Below are positions 11,999 through 22,240 of a stretch of DNA of 35,389 nt, piece by piece. The translations under genes were made by a program, and so were the position numbers. Source of the DNA: Rostrohypoxylon terebratum (taxonomy: Eukaryota > Ascomycota > Sordariomycetes > Xylariales > Hypoxylaceae); NCBI GenBank assembly GCA_022497145.1, contig MU386042.1:1-35389 (forward strand). The letters are read 5' to 3'. A model generated the notes under the pieces. That model searched no databases. It was not told where the DNA came from and saw nothing but the letters and a program-made list of their open reading frames with translations. Position 1 is the stretch's first letter; each line of letters opens with the position of its first letter.

Positions 11999-13205
11999 TC
12001 AAGAGCCCGTGTTCTCAGCCGCACCGGTGTCGTCAACCGTACCCGTGTCGTCAACCGCACCAGTGCTTTCAGCCGCACCGGTGTCCTCAACCGTACCCGT
12101 GCTCTCGACCGCACCCGTGTCCTCAACCGCACCCTTTTTGTCCCAAGTCTGCTCCTCGAACTTACGAACTCTCGATAGGAATTCAAATATCCTATCCTTA
12201 GCTACTTTCGCTCCGTCCTCCTGTTGGCGCCATATCTTCTCAAATGTGTCTCGCATAAAGGGAGGAACTCTTGCCTTCCCCTGAGTCTGACGGCGGTATA
12301 GCATGGCGGTTTCTCTGGTGGAGGCAACGACGCGCTTCTGTTTGTGCGATATTACGATGCTGCTCATGTAAATAGTCTTGTCTTTCTCAGAAGGTACGTA
12401 TTGGATTTTATGATAGGCCGAGACGGTGTCTGGGTATTTAAGGGGCTATGGGTCTCTGGTTAGTATTTTCGTGTTTCGTGTTCCGTGTTGTCAACCTAGT
12501 AGGCAGCAGGATGGTGATGGTGATGGTGATAAAGGGAGACTCACGAACTTGTAGCTGGCGCGAAAGGCTTCCAGAATGAAACTTGGTCTTTTGGACGTCA
12601 AAAGCTCCCTCCACTGGCTAGCGTGTTCTGGTTCCAAGTTTTCGAAGTACGTAAGCCAGTTCAAGCGCGAGGATTCGATATATTGGTGGTGGTTGAAATT
12701 GCTTACGTATCCCTATCGAGGACGACTTCTTGATTAGCATCTGTATCTGGATCTGTATCTGGATCTGGATCCGTATATCATTATTTGGCGCCGATCAAAA
12801 CTGGTATGATCCGGCTTCGGGTTCAGGACGTACACGGTTTGTTGTTTCTTCGGAAGGGGGGAGTCTTTGATCGACGAATCCACGATTCCCGTCTACTATG
12901 AAACCCCCAGCGGCAGCGGTCAAATCGCGCCATTCTTTAGCCACCTCGCCTAGCAGCGTGCCTATCTCCTGCACCTGGTCTCGAGAACAGCCGAACATGA
13001 TGCATTTCCCTAGTCGCGTTTTGATTTCTTGGTGCCAATTGGACGGCATTTCCTCGACGTCTTTTTCTTCTTTTTTTTGGTATCTAGGTCCACTGGCGCG
13101 TTTGACTTTGGCAGTATCGGCGTAGGATCGTCGCTGAAGCGGAACTGGGGAGAAAATGGGAAAAGGAGGTGCTATTCGCATTTGCATTCGCAATCTAGGA
13201 GGCAT
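11999..13205 (-). CDS. Mitochondrial hot-dog thioesterase-like protein, three exons
   Basis: Fungal member of the 4HBT/hot-dog thioesterase-like superfamily, probably mitochondrial. Exons are 13205-12834, 12712-12545 and 12445-11999. The introns (121 and 99 bp) start GTACGT and GTGAGT and end ATAG, and the join gives 328 residues. The N-terminus is basic with Met/Arg and ends RRSYAD, as a matrix-targeting peptide would. Next come LGKCIMFGCSRDQ and a hot-dog core: GYVSNFNHHQYIESSRLNW (start of exon 2), then YKFPLKYPDTVSAYHKIQY across the second intron, and PPFMRDTFEKIW. Canonical relatives have WGEMD(S/A)xxHVNN just before the core. Here that segment reads LPPSEETTNRGYVSN, so the usual catalytic Asp is not seen, unless the first intron boundary is wrong. 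The C-terminus consists of seven AVEDTG-like hexapeptides. The LYR-protein gene lies head to head, 502 bp away. Substrate unknown. Confidence 0.85.
12005..12130 (-). repeat. 18-bp coding tandem repeat, seven units
   Basis: Seven imperfect copies of an 18-nt unit, read on the minus strand, encode AVEDTG, AVESTG, TVEDTG, AAESTG, AVDDTG, TVDDTG and AAENTG, followed by Ser and the stop of the thioesterase-like gene. All copies keep the frame. The acidic, Thr-rich tail is likely to be disordered and variable in copy number between strains. Confidence 0.9.
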
Positions 13206-13635
13206 TGTGAAAGTTTGTGGTTTCGCGCAAACTAGAGGAAGAGCGTCGATCGCGATGATTGCGTTGATTGAAAATATAGGAAACCTTGGAAATATAGGAA
13301 AAGGAGAGGAAAAAGTTTCAATTCAATTGACATTGTGGGAAAGGGAAGGGGAAAGGGAAAGTTGGAGAATTGAACAACCTTGGAGCTCCTTCCTGTCGCT
13401 GTAAGTACGAACCTTGGAAGTATTAATTTTTACTCGGAGGGGCAATCGCGATAAGATATGGATGGCGTCACCTTATAGGTACTAGGTAGCCGCTACTTGG
13501 TACTTTCCGTTTCACCTCATCCCTAAACCGCTAAACCGCTAAATTCTAAACCCATTTCGACCACTTCGTCTTCACCTTCACCTTCACTTTCTCTAAACAG
13601 TCAATTTCCCACAATAATTCGGCCAAGCATTCAAC

Positions 13636-13659
13636 TATATATATATATATATATATATA
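13636..13659. repeat. (TA)n microsatellite
   Basis: About twelve TA dinucleotides about 50 bp before the LYR-protein start, in the shared region between two divergently transcribed genes. Confidence 0.95.
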
Positions 13660-13707
13660 CCTAGTACCTACTTAGTCAATGGATTAGCCATCTACTAATC
13701 CCTCGCA

Positions 13708-14038
13708 ATGTCGACGCCAAACCCGGAGCTGCGGCGGCAAGTAATAGCCATCTACAAGGAGCTTCTCTACCTCGGCCGTGATTATCCCCAAGGCTTTTCC
13801 TATTTCCGCCCGCGGCTGCACAAAGCCTTCATGGCCAACGCGCATCTGCGCGAGGAGGAAGCTATTCGGAACGCCATTACCAGGGCAGACTTCGTTAGGA
13901 AAGGTAAATACATATGTCATAAATAACTAGACCCTACATTTACACATCCATCCATCCCTTCCAGTTTATATACAGGTACCTACGTCGTACGAATCAACAA
14001 GCTAACAGCCGTCTCACCAAGAAATCGAAGCGCTGTAA
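13708..14038 (+). CDS. LYR-motif protein, LYRM5/ETFRF1-like, C-terminus shortened
   Basis: Small mitochondrial LYR (Complex1_LYR) protein. The human relative ETFRF1/LYRM5 binds electron-transfer flavoprotein and strips its FAD. Exon 1 is 13708-13903. The intron is 13904-14021 (GTAAAT..CCAAG, CTAAC branch site near 14000). Exon 2 starts at 14022 and gives VRKEIEAL before a TAA at 14036-14038, for 71 residues. The N-terminus has the expected helix ELRRQVIAIYKELLYLGRDYP with an IYK version of the LYR tripeptide, then FRPRLHKAFM. Relatives continue after EAL with a segment like YFLRKYRAMKQRY. Here the base string GCGCTGTAAGT is both a stop and a good 5' splice site, so a third exon is expected, but I find none in the next 800 bp. 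Either the last exon is lost or it is unrecognisably diverged. Confidence 0.8.
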
Positions 14039-14859
14039 GTCCAAACGTCATATTTCTTGAAAAATCTATGTATAAAAAAATGGCCAATTATTACTCGTGA
14101 GCAAACGAAACGTCCCTGAAAAACCAAACTTGTCCTTCATTCATAACCGTCTATGAACATCGAGCTATCCAGGCTTGGTGGCCGCTCCCTTTATATATAT
14201 ATCATGAGTAGAAAAGACGCGAACATCTACCACCCCTCCCCTGATCGAGGCAACTTCCGCGCACACACACATATATATATTGCATATATATATTCGTAGT
14301 ATATTTCCAATCCATATGTTCCAAGATCGTGTTTCCGTCTATTCCAAACCGATGCATCAATAAGAAACAAGAATAATAGGCAAGGACCCAGTCCCAAATA
14401 TGCACACACTACCTAGATCTGTTCTTTCCCCAGATTCAGATTCAGCTTCAGATTCTCTTCACTTTACCTTTCAAGTGAAAAAACGTTTTGGCCTTTCCCA
14501 CCTGATCCGACTTAACGTAATGCGAGGTTTTTGAAACGTTTGTTGGCTGCCGTGTTGACCCGTAGCGTATTATAGGTACTACCTGAAAAGGTATCGCACG
14601 CTTAGGAAAAGATACGATAACGGAGCCTGAAAGGGGAGGGCGAATTTGACTGGGATCGGAAATTTGTGGAATCGAGACAGGAATTGGATGCGTTGGTGGG
14701 AATTCGCCCCCAAGGTCCAAGGTTGTCGGCACCGTGCAGCTTTAGAGCGGTGGAGCAGGCCAGATACATGTCTTAGACATGCCGAATAAACAATAGACAC
14801 GGAATGCCTAGCCGGCCACATACGGAGACCGAGTAGACCCCATATCATGACGAAGCTGC
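14039..14859. other. Intergenic, no gene seen
   Basis: Contains the 3' flanks of the LYR gene and of the minus-strand methyltransferase gene. There are TA-rich runs near 14190-14300. I looked here for the missing last exon of the LYR gene (a segment like YFLxKYRxMKQRY) and did not find it. A short in-frame TATTTCTTGAAA at about 14052 has no acceptor before it. Confidence 0.6.
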
Positions 14860-17800
14860 TTAGCTTAGCTTCTTCCTAGCACTCCATGCTCCGACTTCTA
14901 AGCACTCTCCCCAGCTGGTACCTCCCTCGCGCAGTAGATCGTTCATCATTTTGCCGCTCCATCCATCCCATTCGTCCTGGCTTTTCCCGCTAACCTCCCG
15001 GAGTACTGGCTCTAGGGCGAGGATCAATCCTACGACTGTCTCCAGCGCCGTCCGTCTGAGGGCGGCCTGCGAGACGGTCAGACCTTTGCCCCCACCTTTC
15101 CCGTCCGTCCCTTTGCCTTTTCTTTTCATCGAGTCGATATAGCTCTTGCCATCCTTCGTCACGACACCACCAACCCCTTCGCGCTCCCATCTGATCTCGC
15201 TGAGAGGTACTGCTAGTCGCTTTGATCGCAGCTCCATGAGAGTTTCCGCCTCTTGTAGAAGGTATGGCCCGATCAGCGTGCAAGGGACGGCGGACACTCC
15301 TAGCGCATCCAGCCCTTTGGTCACCCAGCCGTTATATTCTACTAGGTACGGGTTCAATGGTGCACTGAGGGGCGTATTGTTCGTCATGATATACGCCCCT
15401 AACTTCTCTGTTTCGTCTTCCTCTTCGCTGCTAGAGTCAGAATCAGAATCGTCTTTCAATATGGCTGGTGCTTTCAGAACATGCGGACGAAGCATGCGCA
15501 CGCTATGATCGCTTTCCCAGAACTCCAGCACGCCACCTGGCTTCAACATACGCAGGTACTCTTCGAATAAAATCTGGGGGTCACGCATGAAAGTAGAAAG
15601 GGACATCGTCATATCTTTCACCATGATCAAATCGAATTCGTTGTCGGGAATCGGCCACGGTGTTCGTCGCATGTCATGTTGGATGAAACGCCATTTCATG
15701 TCCTTGTCAGGTTTCCAATTCTGATCGAGTCCCGAACCGACTAAGGGGACAATGTCGAGACCGGTGAATTGTATGGACGAGTGGCCGTGCTGCGCGAAGT
15801 ACCGGTGACACATCATGCTCCAAAATGCAGAACCGCATCCTACTTCGAGAACGCTCGAAGGTGGCTTATTAGAAAACTCGGGGGCCGTTGTCGGACCGCC
15901 AAACAACTGAAAAAGCATGAGGGTACGTAGAGATTGGCGATGGAGCTCTGCCAAGTCGACAGGTAAGGGGTATAACAGCGTGGGCTCGTTGATATAAGTA
16001 CGATTATTACGAATGATAAAAGGTTTGGCAACGACAGAAGACGAAGGCTTGGTGGATATGGAAGAAGTGGAGGGGGCGACGCTCCCCTCTGAGGAGTGCA
16101 TCGGGTTGTCGTTGGAAGTCATGATTCCAGGTCGGATAGATGGAGCCGAATGGGAGATGCTCCCAGCACGGTAAGGGGCGGGGATGTACTTTTGAGGAGG
16201 GACGAATTGGCTGGGCTCGGGGGGCATTGCGTCATCATGGTGTTTACCCCTGGATGTTCTTCGACGGATGGGCGACGACAGGCCCGCGACAGCTTGTATC
16301 AGAGGCGAGGTTGGAGATTGCGGACGTTTGGAAGCAATCGACGACCTGTAGTGGTGGAGGGAATCACGCTTCTGTAGTCTGTTGGTGGTAGGGTGGGAGG
16401 CGGTAAGGGGTTGTTGATGGTGATACCCACTATCGGTGCTGAAGATGGGTATGTGCACGGATCTAATGAACCTGGGTGATTTTGGCGAAGATTTTGGCGA
16501 GGAAGGAGGCCGTTCAGAGTCGGAGAGGTTGGAGGTTGTCGATGCGGACGGGGAAGGAGAGGCGATCGGAGTCGAGGTTGAGGCTGAAGCGACGGGTAAA
16601 GGCGGCGGTACGGATGCAGATGTCGATGCAACGGTCGAGTCTAGATCGCGGGATTGAGTGGTAGTGTTTGTGTGACTACCTTGGTTATCGTGATTGGCGT
16701 GGTTATTGGTGTGGTTATTGGAATCTTTGGTATCTTTATTGACATGCAAGTCGGTATTGTTATTGGTATTATTATTGTTGTTGTCGTTGTCGTTGAATAT
16801 CGTCTCGGAAGAAGCAGAAAGAGTGGTGGCTAGGGCGCTGGCGCCTATTCCACCATTCGACTCGGAACCCGATGGCGAGGTAGGGCTTACGGCGATGGCT
16901 GAGCCTATGGCCGAGTTTTCGCCAGAGTTTTCGATATCAGGCGGTGACGAGGGGGAGGAGGAGATGAGGGTGCCACTGGTGATACTGGCAGATGCAACAT
17001 GAGTGGGGTCAGGTGTGTTCAATTGTCGCTTTGCCGATGTGGTAACGCGAGTGTGTTCATGTGTAATTGATGTAGTATGTGTAGTGTGTGTAGTAGCATG
17101 TGTGTGATGGGTAAGTGTTTGTGGGTACGATGATGATGATGATGATGATGATGATGGGGAGGAGGAGGACAATGAATTTGGATTTGGATTTGGATTCGGA
17201 TATGTTTGTGTTTGTGTTTGTATTTGTGTATGTGTACTATGTGTATGTGTAGTGGTAGATTGTGTACTAGGTTGTGTAGAAGATTGTACAGGTGTAGGTT
17301 GTGTAGGTTGTGTAGGTTGTGTAGATTGTGTAATAGATTGTGTTTGCGCTTGTGCTTGTGCTCGTGCTTGTGCTCGTGCTTGTGCGAGGCCTACTGCTGC
17401 TGCTACCTTTCCCTGTGCTTGGTTAACCTGGTGTGTTTGTGTTTCGTGCGACGTTCGGGTGCTGGTGCTAACACTAAAGGAGGAGGAAGTTCTCGAGTGG
17501 GAATGATGCGACGCCGGCCTGTGAGCGACAGGTTGCGGAAGACTTCCGGCAGGCGGAGGCCGACGTCTACCAGGGATCCTTGACCTGATAGAACTGGTAT
17601 CGATGCTCTTTTTTCGTTTCGATTTTTTATCTTGTTTGTCTTGCTGCTGCTGTTGCTGCTGTTTCGGTTGATTCTGTTGATTCTGTTGATTCTGTTGTTG
17701 TTGTTGATGTTGATGATTGTTATCTTCAATCTCCTCGATGGTATTATTTTTTCCCTCCTTTTTATTCGTATTTATATTTGTATTGGTATTTTTATCTTTA

Positions 17801-18012
17801 TCTTTCCCCCTTTCTCCTAAATTACCCTCGTCATTTTCAATTTGATTTTGTTGCTGTTGCTGGTTGTTGTGGTTTTGATTATTTCCGTCCTGCTTATTGG
17901 CCCCGTGGACGAAAGTGTATGAATTGGTGTTGGCAGAACTCGCCCTTCTAGCGTTCGCTGGTCTGACCCTTACAGGGGGCGAGTACATCGATAAACTATA
18001 TGCGAACTCCAT
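14860..18012 (-). CDS. SAM-dependent methyltransferase with long low-complexity N-terminus
   Basis: Single-exon gene for 1050 residues. Residues about 1-680 are very low in complexity: Asn/Gln tracts, Thr/His stretches (THTHSTHTQ), Ser runs and Pro-Ser-rich segments, so probably disordered. The class I methyltransferase fold follows. It begins with LLYPLPVDLAELHRQSLRTL, a segment typical of one fungal family; motif I is VLEVGCGSAFW (about 720-730), then TGLDIVP, a motif II region with FIQHDMRRTPWPIPDNEFDLI, and the post-motif III loop MLKPGGVLEFWESDH (to about 837). A C-terminal helical extension reaches 1050 with an acidic insert (DDSDSDSSSEEEDE). The family is fungal and resembles UbiE/Methyltransf_11-25 enzymes; its substrate is unknown to me and I do not equate it with LaeA. 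The start is the first ATG of the open frame. An N-terminus shortened by an unseen intron is possible, but no join is needed. Confidence 0.9.
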   Translation of the reverse strand: MEFAYSLSMYSPPVRVRPANARRASSANTNSYTFVHGANKQDGNNQNHNNQQQQQNQIENDEGNLGERGKDKDKNTNTNINTNKKEGKNNTIEEIEDNNHQHQQQQQNQQNQQNQPKQQQQQQQDKQDKKSKRKKSIDTSSIRSRIPGRRRPPPAGSLPQPVAHRPASHHSHSRTSSSFSVSTSTRTSHETQTHQVNQAQGKVAAAVGLAQARAQARAQAQAQTQSITQSTQPTQPTQPTPVQSSTQPSTQSTTTHTHSTHTQIQTQTQTYPNPNPNPNSLSSSSPSSSSSSSSSYPQTLTHHTHATTHTTHTTSITHEHTRVTTSAKRQLNTPDPTHVASASITSGTLISSSPSSPPDIENSGENSAIGSAIAVSPTSPSGSESNGGIGASALATTLSASSETIFNDNDNNNNNTNNNTDLHVNKDTKDSNNHTNNHANHDNQGSHTNTTTQSRDLDSTVASTSASVPPPLPVASASTSTPIASPSPSASTTSNLSDSERPPSSPKSSPKSPRFIRSVHIPIFSTDSGYHHQQPLTASHPTTNRLQKRDSLHHYRSSIASKRPQSPTSPLIQAVAGLSSPIRRRTSRGKHHDDAMPPEPSQFVPPQKYIPAPYRAGSISHSAPSIRPGIMTSNDNPMHSSEGSVAPSTSSISTKPSSSVVAKPFIIRNNRTYINEPTLLYPLPVDLAELHRQSLRTLMLFQLFGGPTTAPEFSNKPPSSVLEVGCGSAFWSMMCHRYFAQHGHSSIQFTGLDIVPLVGSGLDQNWKPDKDMKWRFIQHDMRRTPWPIPDNEFDLIMVKDMTMSLSTFMRDPQILFEEYLRMLKPGGVLEFWESDHSVRMLRPHVLKAPAILKDDSDSDSSSEEEDETEKLGAYIMTNNTPLSAPLNPYLVEYNGWVTKGLDALGVSAVPCTLIGPYLLQEAETLMELRSKRLAVPLSEIRWEREGVGGVVTKDGKSYIDSMKRKGKGTDGKGGGKGLTVSQAALRRTALETVVGLILALEPVLREVSGKSQDEWDGWSGKMMNDLLREGGTSWGECLEVGAWSARKKLS
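17129..17156 (-). repeat. Trinucleotide repeat encoding a Ser run
   Basis: A GAT repeat on the plus strand, inside the methyltransferase gene, is read on the minus strand as consecutive Ser codons. Neighbouring TGTAGGT-like and TGTGCTCG-like repeats (17200-17400) encode Thr/Gln and Ala/Gln/Arg repeats. Confidence 0.85.
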
Positions 18013-19314
18013 TTTGCCAGTTAAGGTCGTTAAGGTCCGCTATTGTTGATGTACTGTTTCGTTTGGGGCATGTACTCAAGTATACCCAAGTATCGACCGG
18101 GACCGGGACCTCACAAAATTCGGAGCCGTACGCTGCTTGGAAGTTGCCCCGATGCAGCGTTAGTACTTTAATCTGTACCTGCTGTACTTAGCTCAGGTGT
18201 CCGCCGTACTTAGAGTACTTCCAAAAACTTTGGAACCTCCACTGCTGTAATGCTGTAATGCTGTAATACCTGAAATACCTTGCTCAAAAGTGCAAAGTGC
18301 TTGATCAAATCAAAATTCTTCAACGAACCTTCCTTTCTGGGGGCCTTTGTGGCATGTGGCATGTGTTCACTGCTGCTGCCTCACTTCCACTTTTGGTTCC
18401 GAGTTCGTAATGACCGCAACTCCTTTTTTTTTCTACCCCACAACAAATTGTTTCTCCAAACAACTTTTTGTAGCGTCCTTGATTTTCTTTCTTTAGTGGT
18501 TAGTGAACAAATGAAACCGACGATATGCCATCAGCAATAATAGTAATGGATATCTCCAATTTCCAACCGGTTGTTTAACATGGATACTTACCTTTGTATG
18601 CGATATTATCGGTTCGATCTCACACAAAGACAAAGACCGTTGAACGACGACACGACGACGACCCGCTGCAAATCAACAAATGTGGGTTGAGGTACTAACG
18701 TCGCTCTGCTGATCCGTTTTCTTCCTACTACTACTAGGACATGCTGGCTACGGTCTATAGCCTTGATTCGCGTCGACCCGTTCGATGATTGGATGCTTTC
18801 GATTTCCGGCAGCACTTCCGGTCGTCTCGTCTTCGTTTGGGAAACCTTTACCCGAAAGGAATGCTTCTGTCGTTTCATGAATCGGTCTTGCTTCCCGATC
18901 CGAGGACATGCAGCCTTTTGCTGGATCTCCTAAAAGAAAAAAAAAATCCCCCCCGCTAAAAATCTGTCGTGACAGTTGACTAACATATGACAGCATGCGC
19001 TGGTCGATACCGTTTTACTGTTGCAGCGGAATGGCCCGCGGTTGCAGAGAACACACAGTCATCCGTCATCCGCCGCTGCGTACGGGTGTTGCTTGTCGCT
19101 TGTCGCTTGTCGCTTGTTGCTTGTTGCTTGTTGCTTGTTGCTTGTGTGGCCAAGCAACTGTCAGTCATGCATTCGTGCAGTGCACCCTGACAATTCTTCC
19201 CCAGGTTCAGGTTCCCCTCCCCCGCCTTGGACTTGTAATATTAATAGCAATGGAACCCTATATCTGGATGCAGTGAATTGGAAAAGTAGGTGTAAACGAA
19301 CGGACCGAGCCCAG
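18013..19314. other. Upstream region of the methyltransferase gene, no gene seen
   Basis: Promoter-side flank of the minus-strand methyltransferase gene. It includes a GCTGTAAT triplication near 18243-18265 and a 7-bp tandem array at 19088-19145. Several short open frames overlap on both strands without domains or consistent splice sites. Confidence 0.55.
19088..19145. repeat. 7-bp tandem repeat (TTGCTTG/TCGCTTG)
   Basis: About eight imperfect copies of a 7-bp unit; the first copies have CGC and the later ones TGC. Because 7 is not a multiple of 3, each of the three forward frames reads the same cycle of Cys, Leu, Val, Ala and Arg residues, which explains the misleading overlapping open frames here. 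Confidence 0.9.
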
Positions 19315-19746
19315 CTAATATCTCATGAAATCATTTGTTAAACCAGGCCACTTTAGAAATTCCTTGCAGGATCTCTGTTCACTAGTTGCCCTTGGATTTT
19401 CTAGGTGACGTCCAATTGGCAGTTTCGAATTCCCTGTCCGGTGCCTTTCTCGGTGAGTTTGTAAGGGTGTGGGATGGTGTCGACCAAAAAAAAGTCTCTT
19501 GGCGCGAGAGACCTCGGAATATCGGGAATATTTCGACAATTTTTTCGACAATTTTTCGATAATCTTTCGATCTGTCCTATCAAGTTGGTCGATAACACCT
19601 CCACGAGTCACTTCAAAATTCCAACGTTCCAAGAGCTCTGTCCAGTTCCTTTCAAAATCCGGGGTTCTGTCGCATCTCACATGCTCCCGCTCTTCTCTGC
19701 ACGTGATACCTGCACTTTCACTTCTTTGAGCACGAATCGTTTCCAA
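19315..19746 (-). other. Open frame of 143 codons, unknown
   Basis: A minus-strand frame from ATG 19746 to a stop at 19315. It is rich in charged residues (NWTELLERWNFEVTRGG, then KLSKKLSKYSRYSEV), so helical in appearance. No family is recognised. The sequence just upstream contains short protein-like pieces in other frames, so this may be a frameshifted relic. It may equally be a chance frame: codon third positions show no clear bias. Confidence 0.22.
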
Positions 19747-22240
19747 TCTGAGATAATCTTTTGCCAGTCAGAGTCAGCGCTAGAGAGCTGTCTTTGAGGA
19801 CCTTATCTCAAGCATTTCCATGATCTGGTCAGTATTCCATGGTAGCTTGGGTGAAGAATAGCAAGGGTCCTTGGTCTTTCTGCTTATGTTACTCAGCAGA
19901 GCTTGGGACTCGGGGTGTCCTCTAGGTGATTCGAATATTACGGTAAATCTTGAAAGCTAGCGCGAACAACTTGCGATTCAGATTGTAGCGATCCGTTGCG
20001 GCCACGATACCTAATAGACGACGATTAATGTCAAGAAGTACGAATGCTTCATCGCGAGTCGTAAGCGACTTGGGAGCAGCTTGCTAGTTATGTATTTACT
20101 TAGTACGTGTGTAAGTATCTATGTACGTCCTCCAAGAACTGTCCCGGGCCTATTCTGTCTAGCGCTTTTCCGAATTGTGATCACGATGCTTTAACTCATC
20201 CTCTTATGGCTGTTTTGGGACGATTGCGATTTTCCACTCGACGAGTGGACCGTCGATCCCTGCGGGTAAGGTACGTAAAGGGTATGTGCCTAGGTGTACA
20301 TCGTGTGTAGGTACGGTTCCCCCGCATGCATAGCACGCATAGCAGCGTCCGACCTGTCAGCTCTCCTCGCTTGCTCGCTCTGTGCTACATAGTACTGCGC
20401 AAGGCATAGAAAGGTGGCTTCAGGGCGCACTACAGCGCACTATAGCTTGTGATCGATCCAAATTCGTAGAATCCCGGATCATTGTCCCAGCCATTTTGGA
20501 AGGCTGGTAGGGGGTCTCGGTTACTACCTGCAGGATGCTACTGGGAAATATTACTGGGAACGTCGAAGTCGGGGCAAGGGAATGCTGGAGGGTTCGGATA
20601 AAAATTCCCAGGTAATTGGTCCAACCAAATATATATCTAGAATCCTAGATCTCCCTAGCCTCCGAATATACGGCCTTGCACGCCGTAGGATGTTGACCTT
20701 GTACAAATAGGCCCTAATGGTCGGAATGATTCGAGTCAGGCGGTCTAGGTACTGACGGCGCTCCACCAGAGAACACGTTGGCGGAGCTAAGATAAATAAT
20801 TGAATATAGTCGACATCGGACGGATTGGCATGTCCTGAAAGTCAAGAAAACATGACATGGTTAATTAAGTAGGTATAGTCGACCTCCGACCATGCTCTTC
20901 GTTCTAAGCTACCTAGGTTCCTAGGTAATATGTCGTCAAGGCTTGACAGCCTCGACAGGTTTACGCAAGTCCAGTTTAACGAATGTTTTACGCCAATAAT
21001 AAGCACCCTAGATGCGTCTCGCTTATTATCGTGCAGATATGCATCGATCAGGCTGAAATGCAAGAAAGCCAGTCAAGTGTCTCCCTGGTTTCCCCAGCTT
21101 CCAGACTCTTGGCGTAGCAGGAGTATTGAGGCTGAAGTGGCCGAGGATCAAGCTTCGTAACAAGTGTAACCCGCTCTAGTGTGCCCTGCAGGATGGCCTT
21201 TATCCGTGGGGAGGTGACGACACAGCAATTCTAGGTGTCATGCTGATGCTGTCTCATGTCTCGACGCATCCACGGATACATGGTCTCTGAAGTCATAGTA
21301 CCAAGAGTCTGAGATGAGTCAAGACTTACAAAATGCCTAGCAAGCCCATATACATTCTATATTAAGCTGTCAAGCAACAGGTTTGAACTTCCAACTAGCT
21401 TCATGGAGGTGGTTGATGAGACTCTGCTTCTCCCACCGCTCAACTCGGTGATCTCTCTGATAAATGAATCGCCGGTCTTGCGGTCTCTTTTCAACCACCT
21501 ACATAAATAGCTCATCTTCTCCGGTATAACGGTCCGATTGCTAGGAAGAGGAATAACAACTCCATCTTTCTATTCAATAGATCTCCTTTCGTAAATATTT
21601 GCGAAATGATAGGGAGTTCAGGTTGACGTGAACTTGTAGTTGTAATATGGTCTAGGGCGGTAAGGAGACAATCCTCTCCAAGCGGTAGACCGTCAGACCG
21701 TGTGATATATAGATGGTGTCACCTGTATTGTTTGAAGAAGAGTAGTCCATATAGTGCTTAATAAGTGTAGGTACCGCTTACACCTTGGTGTTGATGATTG
21801 ATGTCTGCAGTATGAATGTTATTGAAGTGGAGTGTTGAATTTTTTGTGTGGAGAATAGATTGATGGATAACACTTTCGTGCACTCAATGCCAAAATTGAA
21901 TTACATAATCAGAGCAGTAAAATGCGGGAACCCCACCCAGTATTTTGAAACCGTGGTACAATACATTGGCCCTACCCGCCTTATGTAATCACACACTACA
22001 TAATACAGTGAATGGTGAACCGTGCACGGTGCAAGGCTGCTACTGTGGGTACGTGTTGGGAGAAAAAGACCAATGGGGTTTGAGGTTTTCATAGTAAAGT
22101 CATGTGACGAGGCTCAATCTTCAGATTTCTTCTCCGCTCGTACCTTACCAAAGTGGAACAAAGATTGGAGCAACCAAGCAACCAAGCAACCAAGGACGGA
22201 GGCTCTTACCGGACATCTTAAAAGACTTACTACGTAGGTA
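19747..22240. other. Intergenic, no gene seen
   Basis: Nothing supportable was found in 2.5 kb. Open frames are short and lack domains. TACCTAGGTA-like words occur at about 20910-20930 and in scattered places elsewhere. Confidence 0.5.

Noticed and set aside
11917..12284. Arg/Thr- and Val/Ser-repeat open frames over the thioesterase tail
   Set aside because: They are shadows of the 18-bp minisatellite in other frames; the exon structure and conserved upstream sequence support only the minus-strand hexapeptide frame.
14860..18012. LaeA-type secondary-metabolism regulator
   Set aside because: The enzyme shares only the general class I methyltransferase fold. The N-terminal segment and motif sequences fit another fungal family, and no biosynthetic cluster is nearby.
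18987..19341. Three overlapping forward frames with Cys/Leu/Val-rich repeats resembling membrane or secreted peptides
   Set aside because: A 7-bp tandem array generates the same residues in all three frames. No splice sites or conserved domain.
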